A stretch of 64,000 nt of DNA from Geminicoccus roseus DSM 18922 (GCF_000427665.1 NZ_KE386572.1:3782373-3846372); one strand, 5' to 3'; shown: positions 41,345 to 51,949, counted from the first letter of the stretch. A program made the numbers and translations. Notes: a model not told the origin generated them from the sequence alone.

Positions 41345-42143
41345 GCAGCATTCCCCGCAGCAGCGGCACCAGCGCCGCCTGCGCCTGCACCAGCGCACCG
41401 CCATCCCTGGCCAGCATCCGCACCAGCAGCCCGCTGCCCTGGCGCAGCGGCGTCGCTCCGCCGGCCACTTCCTGTCCGTCAAGCACCGCCTGGATCTCCC
41501 TGCACCGGCGGCGCGCGTCCGCCGCATCGATCGTCCCGACCAGCAGGAGGCTGCCCAGCGCCTGCTCCGCCCCGGTCACCCCCGGCAGGCCGTCCAGCAC
41601 CGTCTGGCCCAAGGCCTCCATGCGGTCCAGCATCACCAGCCGCCCGTCCGGCCGCTCCAGCCGGAGCGTCCCCCGGAACCGCTCGAACGACCCGCCGCTC
41701 CGGGCCGGACCGTGCATCATGAACCCGTCGGCCACCAGCAGGCGCGCCTCCGGGTCGGCCACCACCCGGACCTCCTGGTCCAGCCGGCTGTCCGGGAACA
41801 GGATCAGCGGCAGCGGCAGGAACTCCAGCCGGCTGCCGGCCTCGGCCACCAGCTCGACCCGCTGGCTGCTCGATCCGCCGTCGCGCATGGCATGGACCAC
41901 CATCGCCGCCGGCATCTCGACCCGCAGCTCGGCGCCCGCCAGCGCCGCGACCCGCTGGTTGATCCGGTCGCCCGAAAAGATCCCGCCCGAGGTGGACTGG
42001 ATGAACACGCGGGCGCAGGCCGGCCGCCCGCGCACGTCCCAGAGCGGCGCCTGCACCGAGAACGGGTGCCGCACCCGCCGTCCGGCCAGCACGGTCCGGC
42101 CATCCGAACCGAGCCGGAAGGAAAGGTCGAGGGCAGGGGTCAT
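41337..42143 (-). CDS. ureD: urease accessory protein UreD
   Basis: 268 residues. '[20 protein letters not shown]' corresponds to the conserved UreD 'GG..-GD' region, and '[20 protein letters not shown]' is another UreD hallmark. UreD forms the scaffold with UreF and UreG and channels nickel to the apo-enzyme. It overlaps ureG by ATGA. Confidence 0.9.
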   Translation of the reverse strand: MTPALDLSFRLGSDGRTVLAGRRVRHPFSVQAPLWDVRGRPACARVFIQSTSGGIFSGDRINQRVAALAGAELRVEMPAAMVVHAMRDGGSSSQRVELVAEAGSRLEFLPLPLILFPDSRLDQEVRVVADPEARLLVADGFMMHGPARSGGSFERFRGTLRLERPDGRLVMLDRMEALGQTVLDGLPGVTGAEQALGSLLLVGTIDAADARRRCREIQAVLDGQEVAGGATPLRQGSGLLVRMLARDGGALVQAQAALVPLLRGMLHG

Positions 42144-42772
42144 GCGTCGCGGAACAGGACCGCATGGCAGATCGCGTCCGCGACCTGGTCGACGCCCTCG
42201 CCCTTGCGGCAGTTGGTGGCTAGGATCGGCCGGCCGCCGCGCACGGCCTTTGCCTCGGCCAGCATCCGCTCCAGGTCGACGCCGACATGGGCGTGCAGGT
42301 CGACCTTGTTGATGACCAGCAGGTCGCATTGCAGGATGCCCGGTCCGCGCTTGCGGGGAATGTCGTCGCCCCCGGCCACGTCGATCACGAACAGCCAGTA
42401 GTCGACCAGGTCCAGGGAGAAGGTCGAGGCCAGGTTGTCGCCGCCGCTCTCGATCAGGATCAGCTCCAGGCCGGGAAAGTCCCGGTCCAGGCTGTCGGCG
42501 GCCTCCATGTTGAGGGTCGGGTCCTCGCGGATCACCGTGTGCGGGCAGGCGCCGGCCTCCACCGCCAGGATCCGCGCCGGGTCGAGCAGGTCGGCGCGGC
42601 GCAGCCGCTCGGCATCCTCGTGGGTCACGAGGTCGTTGGTGATCACCGCAAGATCGACGCCGCGCTGGAGCAGGCGCGGGATCAGTGCCTCCAGGAGCGC
42701 CGTCTTGCCCGATCCCACCGGGCCGCCGATCCCGACCCTGGCGGCACCCCGGCCCATCTCCTGGCCGCTCAT
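42140..42772 (-). CDS. ureG: urease accessory GTPase UreG
   Basis: 210 residues. P-loop '[20 protein letters not shown]' near residue 15, the nickel-binding Cys-Pro-His in '[14 protein letters not shown]', '[14 protein letters not shown]' and '[13 protein letters not shown]' are all intact. The SIMIBI GTPase delivers Ni2+ and drives carbamylation of the active-site lysine. Both flanks are ATGA overlaps. Confidence 0.96.
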   Translation of the reverse strand: MSGQEMGRGAARVGIGGPVGSGKTALLEALIPRLLQRGVDLAVITNDLVTHEDAERLRRADLLDPARILAVEAGACPHTVIREDPTLNMEAADSLDRDFPGLELILIESGGDNLASTFSLDLVDYWLFVIDVAGGDDIPRKRGPGILQCDLLVINKVDLHAHVGVDLERMLAEAKAVRGGRPILATNCRKGEGVDQVADAICHAVLFRDA

Positions 42773-44475
42773 CGCAGCATGTAGCGGCGGTTGAGCGGCA
42801 CCCTCCTTGCCGGCTCGCACATCAGGAGCCTGCCGTCGGCGCGCACCTCGAAGGTCTGCGGGTCGACCTCGATCTTCGGCATCGCGTCGTTGCGCAGCAT
42901 GTGCTTCTTGCCGAGCGCCCGCAGCGGCTTGATCGCCAGGATCGGCTTCTCCACGCCGAGCTTCCTCTGCACGTCGGCCTCGATCGCCAGCTTCGAGGCG
43001 AAGGTCACGCCCAGGTTCAGGGGCGAGCGCCCATAGGCGCCCCACATCGGCCGCTGCACGATCGGCTCCGAATCGATCTGGCTGGCATTGCCGTCGCCCA
43101 TCGCCGCCCAGGCGATGATGCCGCTCTTGATCACCATCCAGGGCTTGGCCCCGAACGAAGCGCGCGGCCACAGCACCAGGTCGGCCATCTTGCCGGGCTC
43201 GATCGAGCCGACATGGTCGTCCATGCCCGAGGCGATCGCCGGGTTGATCGTGTATTTCGCGATGTAGCGCTTGATCCGCTCGTTGTCGGCGCGGGCGGTG
43301 GTCTCCTCGGGCAGCCGGCCGACCCGCTCCTTCATGATGCTGGCCAGCTGCCAGCACTTGGCGACGTTCTCGGCCAGCCGGCCCATGCCCTGGGTGTCGG
43401 TGGCGAAGATCGAGATCGCCCCCATGTCGTGCAGGAAGTCCTCGGCCGCCATGCTCTGCGCACGCACACGGGATTCCGCGAACGCCAGGTCCTCGGGCAG
43501 GCGCCAGTTCATCATGTGGGCCAGCATGGTCATCGGCAGGCCCTCGTTCAGCGCGTAGGCGGTGAACGGGTTGGTCGGGTTGGTCGAGGACGGCAGCACG
43601 TTGGCGTGGCTGTTGACCACCAGCAGGTCGGGGGCATGGCCGCCGCCCGCACCCTCCACGTGGTACATGTGGATGGTCCGCCCGCCGATCGAGCGCAGCG
43701 TGTCCTCGCAATAGCCGTATTCGTTGATCGTGTCGGTGTGCAGGTTGACCTGGAAGTCGTGGCGGTCCGCCGCGGTCAGGCTGCCGTCGATCACCGCCGG
43801 CTGGGCGCCCAGGTCCTCGTGGATCTTCACCCCCAGGCAGCCGCCCGCCACCGATTCCTCCACCGCGCCCGGATCGGAGCAGCCCCGTCCCAGGAAGCCG
43901 AAATTGAGCGGGAAGGCGTCGCAGGCCTGGATCATCTGGCCGACGATGTTGGGCCCGGCGCAGCTCGTGTCGAAATGGGGGCCCGGCGACATCCCGATCA
44001 TGGTGGTGCAGCCGCCGGCCAGCGCATGCTCCCATTGCTGCGGGCAAAGGAAATGCGCGTGCGCCTCGATGGCGCCGGCGGTGCAGATGAACATGTCGCC
44101 GTGGATCACGGTGGTGTTCGGCCCGCAGCGCAGGGCCGGGTCGACCCCGTCCATGATGTCCGGGTTGCCGGCCTTGCCCACGCCCACGATCCTGCCATCG
44201 CGGATGCCGATGTCGGCCTTCACGATGCCGATCACCGCGTCGATGATGGTGGCATTGTGGATCACGGTGTCGAGCGCGCCCGACGCGTAGGTCCCGGTGG
44301 TCTGGAAGCCTTCGCCGTCGCGCATCGACTTGCCGGCGCCGGTGGTCAGCTCCTCGCCATAGACCGTGAAGTCCTTCTCGATCTCGGCCAGGAGCTCGGT
44401 ATCGCCCAGGCGCACCATGTCGCCGGTGGTGGGGCCGTAGACCTCGGCATAGTGACGTCGGCTGAGGACCGCCAT
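42769..44475 (-). CDS. divergent urease alpha subunit-like hydrolase
   Basis: 568 residues, full UreC length. All nickel ligands of classical urease are present: His139 and His141 ('[10 protein letters not shown]'), carbamylated Lys217 with His219 ('GVKIHEDLG'), His246 ('VNLHTDTI'), His272 ('[13 protein letters not shown]') and Asp360 ('ATDTQGMG'). General acid His320 and Arg336 are kept. The mobile flap differs: the usual Cys-His-His reads Ala319-His320-Met321, and Ala363 is Gly. The loop at 162-174 is shorter than in Klebsiella urease. The enzyme is therefore likely nickel-dependent, but either an atypical urease or one for another substrate. Operon ureE-F-AB-C-G-D. Confidence 0.9.
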   Translation of the reverse strand: MAVLSRRHYAEVYGPTTGDMVRLGDTELLAEIEKDFTVYGEELTTGAGKSMRDGEGFQTTGTYASGALDTVIHNATIIDAVIGIVKADIGIRDGRIVGVGKAGNPDIMDGVDPALRCGPNTTVIHGDMFICTAGAIEAHAHFLCPQQWEHALAGGCTTMIGMSPGPHFDTSCAGPNIVGQMIQACDAFPLNFGFLGRGCSDPGAVEESVAGGCLGVKIHEDLGAQPAVIDGSLTAADRHDFQVNLHTDTINEYGYCEDTLRSIGGRTIHMYHVEGAGGGHAPDLLVVNSHANVLPSSTNPTNPFTAYALNEGLPMTMLAHMMNWRLPEDLAFAESRVRAQSMAAEDFLHDMGAISIFATDTQGMGRLAENVAKCWQLASIMKERVGRLPEETTARADNERIKRYIAKYTINPAIASGMDDHVGSIEPGKMADLVLWPRASFGAKPWMVIKSGIIAWAAMGDGNASQIDSEPIVQRPMWGAYGRSPLNLGVTFASKLAIEADVQRKLGVEKPILAIKPLRALGKKHMLRNDAMPKIEVDPQTFEVRADGRLLMCEPARRVPLNRRYMLR

Positions 44476-44509
44476 GTTCCGTTCCTTCTCTGCGTCGGGT
44501 GGGCGGGCG

Positions 44510-45208
44510 TCAGGCGCCGCGATAGTTCTGGGCGCGCGCCAGGGCCAGCGCCGCCTGGCGGCTGTCCTCCGTGCGGGTGGTCCCGTTCACCAGCCCGGCC
44601 TGGCCGAACACCAGGCCCTGGCCGCCGATCGACACCAGCTCCACCGACTTGCGCAGGCCCGGCTCGAACCGCACGCCCTGGCCGGACGGCACGTCCAGCC
44701 GCATCCCGAACGCTTTGGCCCGGTCGAACTCCAGGGCGCGGTTGGTTTCGAAGAAATGGGCGTGGCTGCGCACCTGGATGTCGCGGTCGCCGGTGTTGAC
44801 CACCTCGACCGTCACCTTGGCCCGGCCGGCATTGACCTCGATGTCCTCGTCCGGGGTGATGATCTCGCCGGCGGCCCGGTGCTCGGCGACCGGCTCCTGG
44901 CCTGGGCCGACCGGGCGGAACACGATCACCATCTTGGTGCCTTCCTCGAAATCGGCCTCCACCGAGACCATCTCGATCATCGCCGCGACACCCGGCATCA
45001 CGTCGTCGGTGCTGAGCAGCTGGCCGGCCATGTCGACGATCGCCGCGTACTCCATGCCTGCCCGGGCAGCCAGCAGCATCTCGTCGGCGATCAGCGCCAC
45101 CGCCTCGGGATGGGAGAGCCGGATGCCGCGCGCCTTGTGCCGCCTGGCGAACTCCGCGGCGGTGAAGATCCACAGCCGCTCCATTTCGGTCGGGGTGAGG
45201 TTCATCAT
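44510..45208 (-). CDS. fused urease gamma-beta subunit (UreA-UreB)
   Basis: 232 residues. Residues 1-100 are the gamma part ('[20 protein letters not shown]', '[15 protein letters not shown]', 'STDDVMPGV'). Residues 110-225 are the beta part ('[20 protein letters not shown]', '[20 protein letters not shown]', '[17 protein letters not shown]'). Separate genes are usual in proteobacteria; fusion is known from Helicobacter and some actinobacteria. The gamma half is more diverged than the beta half. The trimer with UreC would form the enzyme. It sits 34 nt upstream of ureC. Confidence 0.92.
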   Translation of the reverse strand: MMNLTPTEMERLWIFTAAEFARRHKARGIRLSHPEAVALIADEMLLAARAGMEYAAIVDMAGQLLSTDDVMPGVAAMIEMVSVEADFEEGTKMVIVFRPVGPGQEPVAEHRAAGEIITPDEDIEVNAGRAKVTVEVVNTGDRDIQVRSHAHFFETNRALEFDRAKAFGMRLDVPSGQGVRFEPGLRKSVELVSIGGQGLVFGQAGLVNGTTRTEDSRQAALALARAQNYRGA

Positions 45209-45240
45209 GGCATCGGCCTCACTTGCTCAGCCTCGTTCGC

Positions 45241-45918
45241 TCAATTGGAGAACAGCCGCAGGTCCTGCCCGGCATGGCGCATCATCGCGATCTCGGCGGC
45301 CGGGGTGAAGGCGTGGATCTGGTCCAGGGCAGGCAAGGGGCGTGCCGCCAGTTCGGCGATCAGCGGCCGCAGCTGGCCGATCGCCCGCTGCGCGTCCAGG
45401 TGGCTGGCCAGCCCCAGGCGGATGGCGGCGGTGCAGAATGCCGTCGCCATGGCGTGGGCCGCCACCGCCAGCGCCTGGTCCCGCGCCAGCCCGACGCCTG
45501 CCAGCACCATGCCCTGCACCACCGGGACATGGCCGTGCGCCTGGTCCGCCTGCACCTTGGCGCGCAGCGCCTGGGCGCCCGCGGTGCCGAGCCTGGCATG
45601 CACGCCCAGCAGCGCGTTGCCGGCGCGCCTGGAGCCTTCCCTGGCCGCGGCGGCGGGCGTCGCGGCATCGGTGAGATCGTCCAGCGCCACTAGCCCGTCC
45701 AGGTCGCCCGCCAGATCGTGCGCGTGCGCGATCACCACCCGGTCGAAGCTGCTCCAGCGATGCCGGAACTGCCCCTCGATGAAGCCGGCCAGGTCCCGCC
45801 TCGCCACCAGCCGGTCGGCCAGCAGGCCTTCCAGTCCCCAGGAGAACGCGAACCCGCCGCTCGGGAACTGGCTGTCGCCGTGCTGCAGCGCCGCCAGCAG
45901 TGCTGCGATCTCAGCCAT
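45241..45918 (-). CDS. ureF: urease accessory protein UreF
   Basis: 225 residues, all-helical. 'LQHGDSQFPSGGFAFSWGLE' is the conserved UreF N-terminus and 'AAEIAMMRHAGQDLRLFSN' its C-terminal end. UreF acts as the GTPase-checking partner in the UreDFG complex. The start at 45918 overlaps ureE by 8 nt. Confidence 0.9.
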   Translation of the reverse strand: MAEIAALLAALQHGDSQFPSGGFAFSWGLEGLLADRLVARRDLAGFIEGQFRHRWSSFDRVVIAHAHDLAGDLDGLVALDDLTDAATPAAAAREGSRRAGNALLGVHARLGTAGAQALRAKVQADQAHGHVPVVQGMVLAGVGLARDQALAVAAHAMATAFCTAAIRLGLASHLDAQRAIGQLRPLIAELAARPLPALDQIHAFTPAAEIAMMRHAGQDLRLFSN

Positions 45919-46366
45919 CGACGACCGCCACCCGGCCGGCCGCCAGATGGTCCTCGATCCGGGCGAGATAGCGCTCCTTCGGCACATCCATGGCGACCAG
46001 CAGCAGCCCCTCGCTGAAGCGGACCCGCCAGTGCAGGTTGCCGGCCAGATAGCCCAGCTCCAGCGCGAAGCCCGGGGCCGGGCGCAGCTTCAGCCACTCT
46101 TCCTGGCCGACCTTCACCACGATGGCGCGTTCGTCGTCGAGGAGCAGCACCGCCCCGTCGAACAGGGCCGTGTCGCGCGGCAGCATCACGGCGCAGTCGG
46201 TGCCGCGGTCGGTAGTCGCCCGGAAGCGGCGGCGGGGCAGGTCCGTCACCGGGACCGACAGGACCTCCAGCCGGCAGTCATGGGCCAGGTGATGGAGGCG
46301 GTGTCCGAGGGCGGGGTCGGCCCGGTCGCCGATGATCCGCTCGAGGCGGCAGAGCTGCTCGGTCAT
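45911..46366 (-). CDS. ureE: urease accessory nickel chaperone UreE
   Basis: 151 residues with an N-terminal peptide-binding domain ('RRRFRATTDRGTDCAVMLPR') and a ferredoxin-like metal domain ('LELGYLAGNLHWRVRFSEGL'), in which the conserved central His is retained. The C-terminal His-rich tail of Klebsiella-type UreE is absent, as in many species. It is the first gene of the operon and donates nickel to UreG. Confidence 0.85.
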   Translation of the reverse strand: MTEQLCRLERIIGDRADPALGHRLHHLAHDCRLEVLSVPVTDLPRRRFRATTDRGTDCAVMLPRDTALFDGAVLLLDDERAIVVKVGQEEWLKLRPAPGFALELGYLAGNLHWRVRFSEGLLLVAMDVPKERYLARIEDHLAAGRVAVVDG

Positions 46367-46518
46367 TCCGGCGCGGTCGCTCGATGGGAGGAGGGCGCTT
46401 CCGGCTTAATCCCGATCCAGGGCCTGTTCAACGACGTTGACCCGGGCGGCCGGACCGCCCAGTTCGCTTGGAAGGAGGCTGTTCTCGGCCGCGATCCACG
46501 CCACGGGAGGCACCACAC

Positions 46519-46971
46519 ATGCTGCGTCGGACCTTCATTGCCTCGCCCGCGTTCGCAGCAATGGCGTCGCTGCCGCTGGCCAGGACCATGCTCGCGGGCA
46601 GGCCGGCCCAGGCCCAGGCCCGCGAGTTGGAGGGGAGCTGGATCGCCACCGAGGCGCTGCGCGCGGGCCTGGCCGCGCCGGACCTGGTCGGGCACGAGCT
46701 CGCCCTGGGCGGCGACCGCTTCCAGATCTCGAAGGCCGGCATCGTCCAGTATGGCGGGACCTACACCGCCGATCCGATCCCGAACCCGCCCTGGATGGAT
46801 CTCGAGCACCAGATGGGCGAGGTGGTGGGCATGACCTGGTCGGGGATCTACCGCCTGGAGATCGACCACCTGATCCTGTGCCTGAACGCCGCCGACCCGA
46901 ATGCGGTCCGCCCGTCGGACTTCGTGGCCGGGTCCGGCTACGTGCTGATCACCTACAGAGCCTTGCGCTGA
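46519..46971 (+). CDS. Tat-type secreted TIGR03067-like protein
   Basis: 150 residues. The N-terminus 'MLRRTFIASPAFAAMASLPL' has a twin-arginine motif and ends in an AQA-type cleavage region near residue 34. The mature part starts 'LEGSWIATEALRAG' and ends 'IDHLILCLNAADPNAVRPSD', which resembles the TIGR03067 family, better known from planctomycetes and of unknown function. GGGAGG lies 8 nt before the ATG. Divergent from the urease-type operon. Confidence 0.65.
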   Translation: MLRRTFIASPAFAAMASLPLARTMLAGRPAQAQARELEGSWIATEALRAGLAAPDLVGHELALGGDRFQISKAGIVQYGGTYTADPIPNPPWMDLEHQMGEVVGMTWSGIYRLEIDHLILCLNAADPNAVRPSDFVAGSGYVLITYRALR

Positions 46972-47000
46972 GGCGGCGGGGGAGCGGGCGGGAAGGGAAA

Positions 47001-47028
47001 TACAACATCGGCCCGTGCCGATGTTGTA
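47001..47028. promoter_or_regulatory. perfect 12-bp inverted repeat
   Basis: TACAACATCGGC (47001-47012), loop CCGT, GCCGATGTTGTA (47017-47028). It lies 29 nt after the TIGR03067-like stop and 220 nt before the transporter operon. It may be a terminator of the first gene or an operator for the second. It lacks a U-tract. Confidence 0.55.
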
Positions 47029-47248
47029 CTGGCCAATGTTCTTGTCGCTGTTGCCACGTAACTTGCATGGCAGCAGTCGAGCCTGCGCGATGTTCTTGGC
47101 TCTCCGGTCGTCGGCCGGCTTTCGAGGAAGCGACGACCTGGGCGATCGCCGGGCGCATCACCGTTTGACAGGCTAGGGCCGGCTCGATAGCGTCCGCGGA
47201 TGAAAGCTTCAGCATTCGCTGACAAAAAATCATGATCATGGGAAGCGG

Positions 47249-47996
47249 ATGGCCGACGACATCATCCTGTCCGCAACCGGGCTGACCAAGGAATTCAAGG
47301 GGTTCGTCGCGGTCAACGATGTCGACCTGAAGGTCGCCCGCGGCTCGATCCACGCGCTGATCGGCCCGAACGGCGCCGGCAAGACCACCTGCTTCAACCT
47401 GCTCACCAAGTTCCTGCAGCCGACCCGCGGCGCGATCGTCTACCAGGGCCGCGACATCACCCGGATGCAGCCGGCCGACATCGCGCGGCTGGGCCTGGTT
47501 CGCTCCTTCCAGATCTCGGCGGTGTTCCCGCACATGACCGCCCTGGAAAACGTGCGGATCGCCCTGCAGCGCCAGCGCGGCGACAGCTTCGACTTCTGGC
47601 GCTCCGAACGGGTCCTGACCCGGTTCGACGACGCGGCTGCCGCCCTCTTGGACGATGTCGGCCTCGCCAGCTTCGCCGCGACCTCCGCCGGCGAGCTGCC
47701 CTATGGCCGCAAGCGCGCCCTGGAGATCGCCACCACCCTGGCGCTCGAGCCCGAGATGCTCCTGCTCGACGAGCCGATGGCCGGCATGGGCCACGAGGAT
47801 GTCGACCGCATCGCCGAGCTGATCCGGCGGATCGCCCGGACCCGCACCGTGCTGATGGTCGAGCACAATCTCTCGGTGGTGGCCTCCCTGTCGGACCGCA
47901 TCACCGTGCTGGCGCGCGGCAAGGTCCTGGCGGAGGGCGACTATCCCACGGTTTCCGCCAATCCCGACGTCATCGACGCCTATATCGGAGCCGGTC

Positions 47997-48004
<8 letters not shown>
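47249..48004 (+). CDS. HAAT ABC transporter ATPase (LivG-like)
   Basis: 251 residues. Walker A 'LIGPNGAGKTTCFNLLTKFL' (about 36-55), then 'SFQISAVFPHMTALENVRIA', typical of LivG, and Walker B 'PEMLLLDEPMAGMGHEDVDR'. The ABC signature is degenerate: 'LPYGRKRALEIA' in place of LSGGQ, usual for LivG-type ATPases. First gene of a five-gene importer for a branched-chain-amino-acid-like or other small polar substrate. It overlaps the next ATPase by 8 nt. Confidence 0.93.
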
Positions 48005-48740
<736 letters not shown>

Positions 48741-48795
48741 GATCGATGATCGGCGGGCGGCGCAGCACCGCGGGTCGGACAGGGAGGTAGAGAAG

Positions 48796-49995
48796 ATGAG
48801 GCTTGGCAAATTCGTGCTCGCGGCCATGGCGACGGCGCTGCTCTCCGGCACCGCGCTGGCGGAGACCAACGTCAAGATTGGCGTGCTGAACGACCGTTCC
48901 GGCGTCTATGCCGACCTGTCCGGCGAGGGCTCGGTGGTGGCCGCGCGCATGGCGGTGGAAGACTTCGACGCAGAGGCGAAGGGGATCAACGTCGAGATCG
49001 TCTCGGCCGACCACCAGAACAAGCCGGACGTCGCGTCCACCATCGCCCGGCAGTGGTACGACCAGGACGGCGTCGACATGATCGTCGACGTGCCGACCTC
49101 CTCCGCGGCGCTGGCGGTGAGCGACATCACCCGCGAGAAGAACAAGGTGTTCGTGAACTCAGGGGCGGCCACCTCCGACCTGACCGGGTCGAAATGCTCG
49201 CCCAACACCGTCCACTGGACCTACGACACCTACGCCCTGGCCCACGGCACCGGCGGCGCCATGGTCGAGGCCGGCGGCAAGACCTGGTTCTTCCTGACCG
49301 CGGACTACGCCTTCGGCCATGCGCTGGAGCGCGACACCACCGCGGTGGTCGAGGCCGCCGGCGGCGAGGTCCTGGGCAGCGTCCGCCATCCGTTCCCCGG
49401 CACCGACTTCTCCTCCTTCCTGCTCCAGGCCCAGGCGTCCGGCTCCGACGTGATCGGCCTGGCCAATGCCGGCGGCGACACCATCAACTCCATCAAGCAG
49501 GCCTCCGAGTTCGGGATCACCCAGGCCGGGCAGTCCCTGGCCGGCCTGCTGGTGTTCCTCACCGACGTCCACGCGCTGGGCCTGCAGACCGCCCAGGGCC
49601 TGGTGCTGACCGAGAGCTTCTACTGGGACCTGAACGACGAGACCCGCGCCTGGTCCGAGCGCTTCGCTGAAGCCCATGACGGCGACATGCCGACCATGGT
49701 GCAGGCGGGCGTCTATGCCGGCGTGCTCCACTATCTCAAGGCGGTGGAAGCGGCCGGCGGCACCGATGCCGAGCAGGTGGTCGCCAAGATGAAGGAGATG
49801 CCGACCGACGATCCCCTGTTTGGCCAGGGCTCGATCCGCGAGGACGGCCGCAAGCTCCACGACATGTACCTGTTCCGGGTGAAGACCCCCGAGCAGTCGG
49901 AAGGCCCCTGGGATTATTACGAGCTGGTCGCGACCATTCCGCCGGAGAAGGCGTGGCGGCCCCTGGAAGAGGGCGGCTGCGAGTTCGTGAAGTAG
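48796..49995 (+). CDS. HAAT ABC transporter substrate-binding protein
   Basis: 399 residues with a signal peptide ('FVLAAMATALLSGTALAE', cleavage about 22). The type I periplasmic fold is shown by 'VKIGVLNDRSGVYADLSGEG', 'DVPTSSAALAVSDITREKNK' and 'FLTADYAFGHALERDTTAVV'. It lacks the typical UrtA urea-binding N-terminus, so the ligand cannot be called urea. It lies between the ATPase and permease genes, an order seen in several aromatic- or amide-uptake Liv-type systems. Confidence 0.88.
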   Translation: MRLGKFVLAAMATALLSGTALAETNVKIGVLNDRSGVYADLSGEGSVVAARMAVEDFDAEAKGINVEIVSADHQNKPDVASTIARQWYDQDGVDMIVDVPTSSAALAVSDITREKNKVFVNSGAATSDLTGSKCSPNTVHWTYDTYALAHGTGGAMVEAGGKTWFFLTADYAFGHALERDTTAVVEAAGGEVLGSVRHPFPGTDFSSFLLQAQASGSDVIGLANAGGDTINSIKQASEFGITQAGQSLAGLLVFLTDVHALGLQTAQGLVLTESFYWDLNDETRAWSERFAEAHDGDMPTMVQAGVYAGVLHYLKAVEAAGGTDAEQVVAKMKEMPTDDPLFGQGSIREDGRKLHDMYLFRVKTPEQSEGPWDYYELVATIPPEKAWRPLEEGGCEFVK

Positions 49996-50078
49996 TTTCG
50001 GCCATGGAACGGGGCATGTGCTTGCGCGGCGGCATGCCCCGCCTTCCGCTTCTCCTACCCTGACCGCAGGACGGGCTC

Positions 50079-50966
50079 ATGTTCGAGCTACTGGGTATCC
50101 CGCCGCAGGCATTGTTCGGCCAGCTCCTGCTCGGCCTGATCAACGGCTCGTTCTACGCCCTGCTCAGCCTGGGCCTCGCGATCATCTTCGGCCTGCTCAA
50201 CATCATCAACTTCACCCACGGCGCCCAGTACATGATGGGCGCGTTCGTCGCCTGGATGCTGCTGGACTATCTGGGCATCAACTACTGGGTGGCCCTGGTG
50301 CTGGCGCCGGTGGTGGTCGGCATCACCGGCGTGATCATCGAGCGGCTCCTGATCTCCAGGCTCTACCACCTGGACCATCTCTACGGCCTCTTGCTCACCT
50401 TCGGCCTGGCGCTGATCATCCAGGGCCTGTTCCGCAACCAGTACGGCATCTCCGGGCTGCCCTACCAGATCCCGCCGCTGCTCTCGGGCGGGCAGAACCT
50501 GGGCTTCATGTTCCTGCCGAACTATCGCGGCTGGGTGGTGGTGGCGTCGCTGGTGGTCTGCCTCGCCACCTGGTTCGTGATCGAGAAGACCCGGCTTGGC
50601 GCCTATCTGCGCGCCGCCACCGAGAACCCGGTGCTGGTCGGCGCCTTCGGCATCAACGTGCCGCGGCTGATCACCGTCACCTACGGCTTCGGCGTGGGCC
50701 TGGCCGCGTTCGCCGGCGTGCTGGCAGCACCGATCTACTCGGTCAACCCGAACATGGGGGCCGACCTGATCATCGTGGTGTTCGCGGTGGTGGTGATCGG
50801 CGGGATGGGCTCGATCCTGGGCTCGATCGTCACCGGCTTCGGCCTCGGCATCGTCGAGGGGCTGACCCGGGTGTTCTACCCGGAGGGATCGGCGGTGGTG
50901 ATCTTCGTGATCATGGCGATCGTGCTGCTGGTGAAGCCCGCCGGCCTGTTCGGGAGGGCAGCGTGA
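50079..50966 (+). CDS. HAAT ABC transporter permease (LivH-like)
   Basis: 295 residues with about eight membrane helices. 'LGLAIIFGLLNIINFTHGAQ' and 'GLAAFAGVLAAPIYSVNPNM' are LivH hallmarks, and 'RAATENPVLVGAFGINV' is the ATPase coupling loop. Its stop overlaps the LivM-like start by one base. Confidence 0.93.
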   Translation: MFELLGIPPQALFGQLLLGLINGSFYALLSLGLAIIFGLLNIINFTHGAQYMMGAFVAWMLLDYLGINYWVALVLAPVVVGITGVIIERLLISRLYHLDHLYGLLLTFGLALIIQGLFRNQYGISGLPYQIPPLLSGGQNLGFMFLPNYRGWVVVASLVVCLATWFVIEKTRLGAYLRAATENPVLVGAFGINVPRLITVTYGFGVGLAAFAGVLAAPIYSVNPNMGADLIIVVFAVVVIGGMGSILGSIVTGFGLGIVEGLTRVFYPEGSAVVIFVIMAIVLLVKPAGLFGRAA

Positions 50967-51949
50967 TGGCGACCGATTCCCGCGCGGACGCCCCGGGCGC
51001 GCCGGCCCACCCCATCTCCATGGGGATGATGCGCCATCACCTGGTGATCTTCGTGGCCCTGCTGGCCCTGGGCCTGGTCGGCCCGTTCTTCCTCTACCCG
51101 ATCTTCCTGATGAAGATCCTGTGCTTCGCCCTGTTCGCCTGCGCCTTCAACCTGCTGCTGGGCTATGGCGGGCTCCTGTCGTTCGGCCACGCCGCCTTCT
51201 TCGGCTCGGCCAGCTATGTCAGCGCCCATGCCGCCAAGGAATGGGGTCTGAACCCGGAGTTCGCGATCCTGCTCGGCACCGCCGCCGCGGCCGTGCTGGG
51301 GCTGGTGATCGGCGCGCTGGCGATCCGCCGCCAGGGCATCTACTTCGCGATGGTGACGCTGGCCTTCGCCCAGATGGTGTTCTTCTTCTCGGTGCAGGCG
51401 CCGTTCACCGGCGGCGAGGACGGCATCCAGGCGGTGCCGCGCGGCCATCTGTTCGGCCTGCTCGACCTCGGCGCTGACATCAACCTCTATTACGTCGTGC
51501 TGGCGATCGTGTTCGCCGGCCTTTTGCTGATCTACCGGATCATCCACTCGCCGTTCGGCCAGGTGCTGAAGGCGATCCGGGACAACGAGCCGCGCTCGGT
51601 GTCGCTGGGCTACCGGGTCAACCAGTACAAGCTGGCGGTGTTCGTGCTTTCCGCCAGCCTGGCCGGCCTGGCCGGCGCCACCAAGGCCCTGGTGTTCCAG
51701 CTGGCATCGCTCACCGACGTCTACTGGACCATGTCCGGCGAGGTGGTGCTGATGACCCTGCTGGGCGGCATGGGCACCGTGTTCGGCCCCCTGGTGGGTG
51801 CCGCGGTGATCGTCACCATGCAGAACTATTTCGCCACGTTCGGCGCCTGGGTGACGATCATCCAGGGCGTGATCTTCGTGATCAGCGTGCTCCTGTTCCG
51901 CGAAGGCATCGTCGGCGTGCTGGGCAGATGGCTGAAGAAGCCACTTTGA
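50966..51949 (+). CDS. HAAT ABC transporter permease (LivM-like)
   Basis: 327 residues with ten or so hydrophobic segments. 'AFNLLLGYGGLLSFGHAAFF', 'GIYFAMVTLAFAQMVFFF' and 'KAIRDNEPRSVSLGYRV' are LivM motifs. Start ATG 50966 (TGATG with the LivH-like stop) behind GGGAGGG; a GTG one codon earlier is possible. Confidence 0.93.
   Translation: MATDSRADAPGAPAHPISMGMMRHHLVIFVALLALGLVGPFFLYPIFLMKILCFALFACAFNLLLGYGGLLSFGHAAFFGSASYVSAHAAKEWGLNPEFAILLGTAAAAVLGLVIGALAIRRQGIYFAMVTLAFAQMVFFFSVQAPFTGGEDGIQAVPRGHLFGLLDLGADINLYYVVLAIVFAGLLLIYRIIHSPFGQVLKAIRDNEPRSVSLGYRVNQYKLAVFVLSASLAGLAGATKALVFQLASLTDVYWTMSGEVVLMTLLGGMGTVFGPLVGAAVIVTMQNYFATFGAWVTIIQGVIFVISVLLFREGIVGVLGRWLKKPL

Noticed and set aside
42769-44475. 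Plain annotation as canonical urease
   Set aside because: Flap residues 319 and 321 and the 162-174 loop differ, so urea as substrate is not assured.
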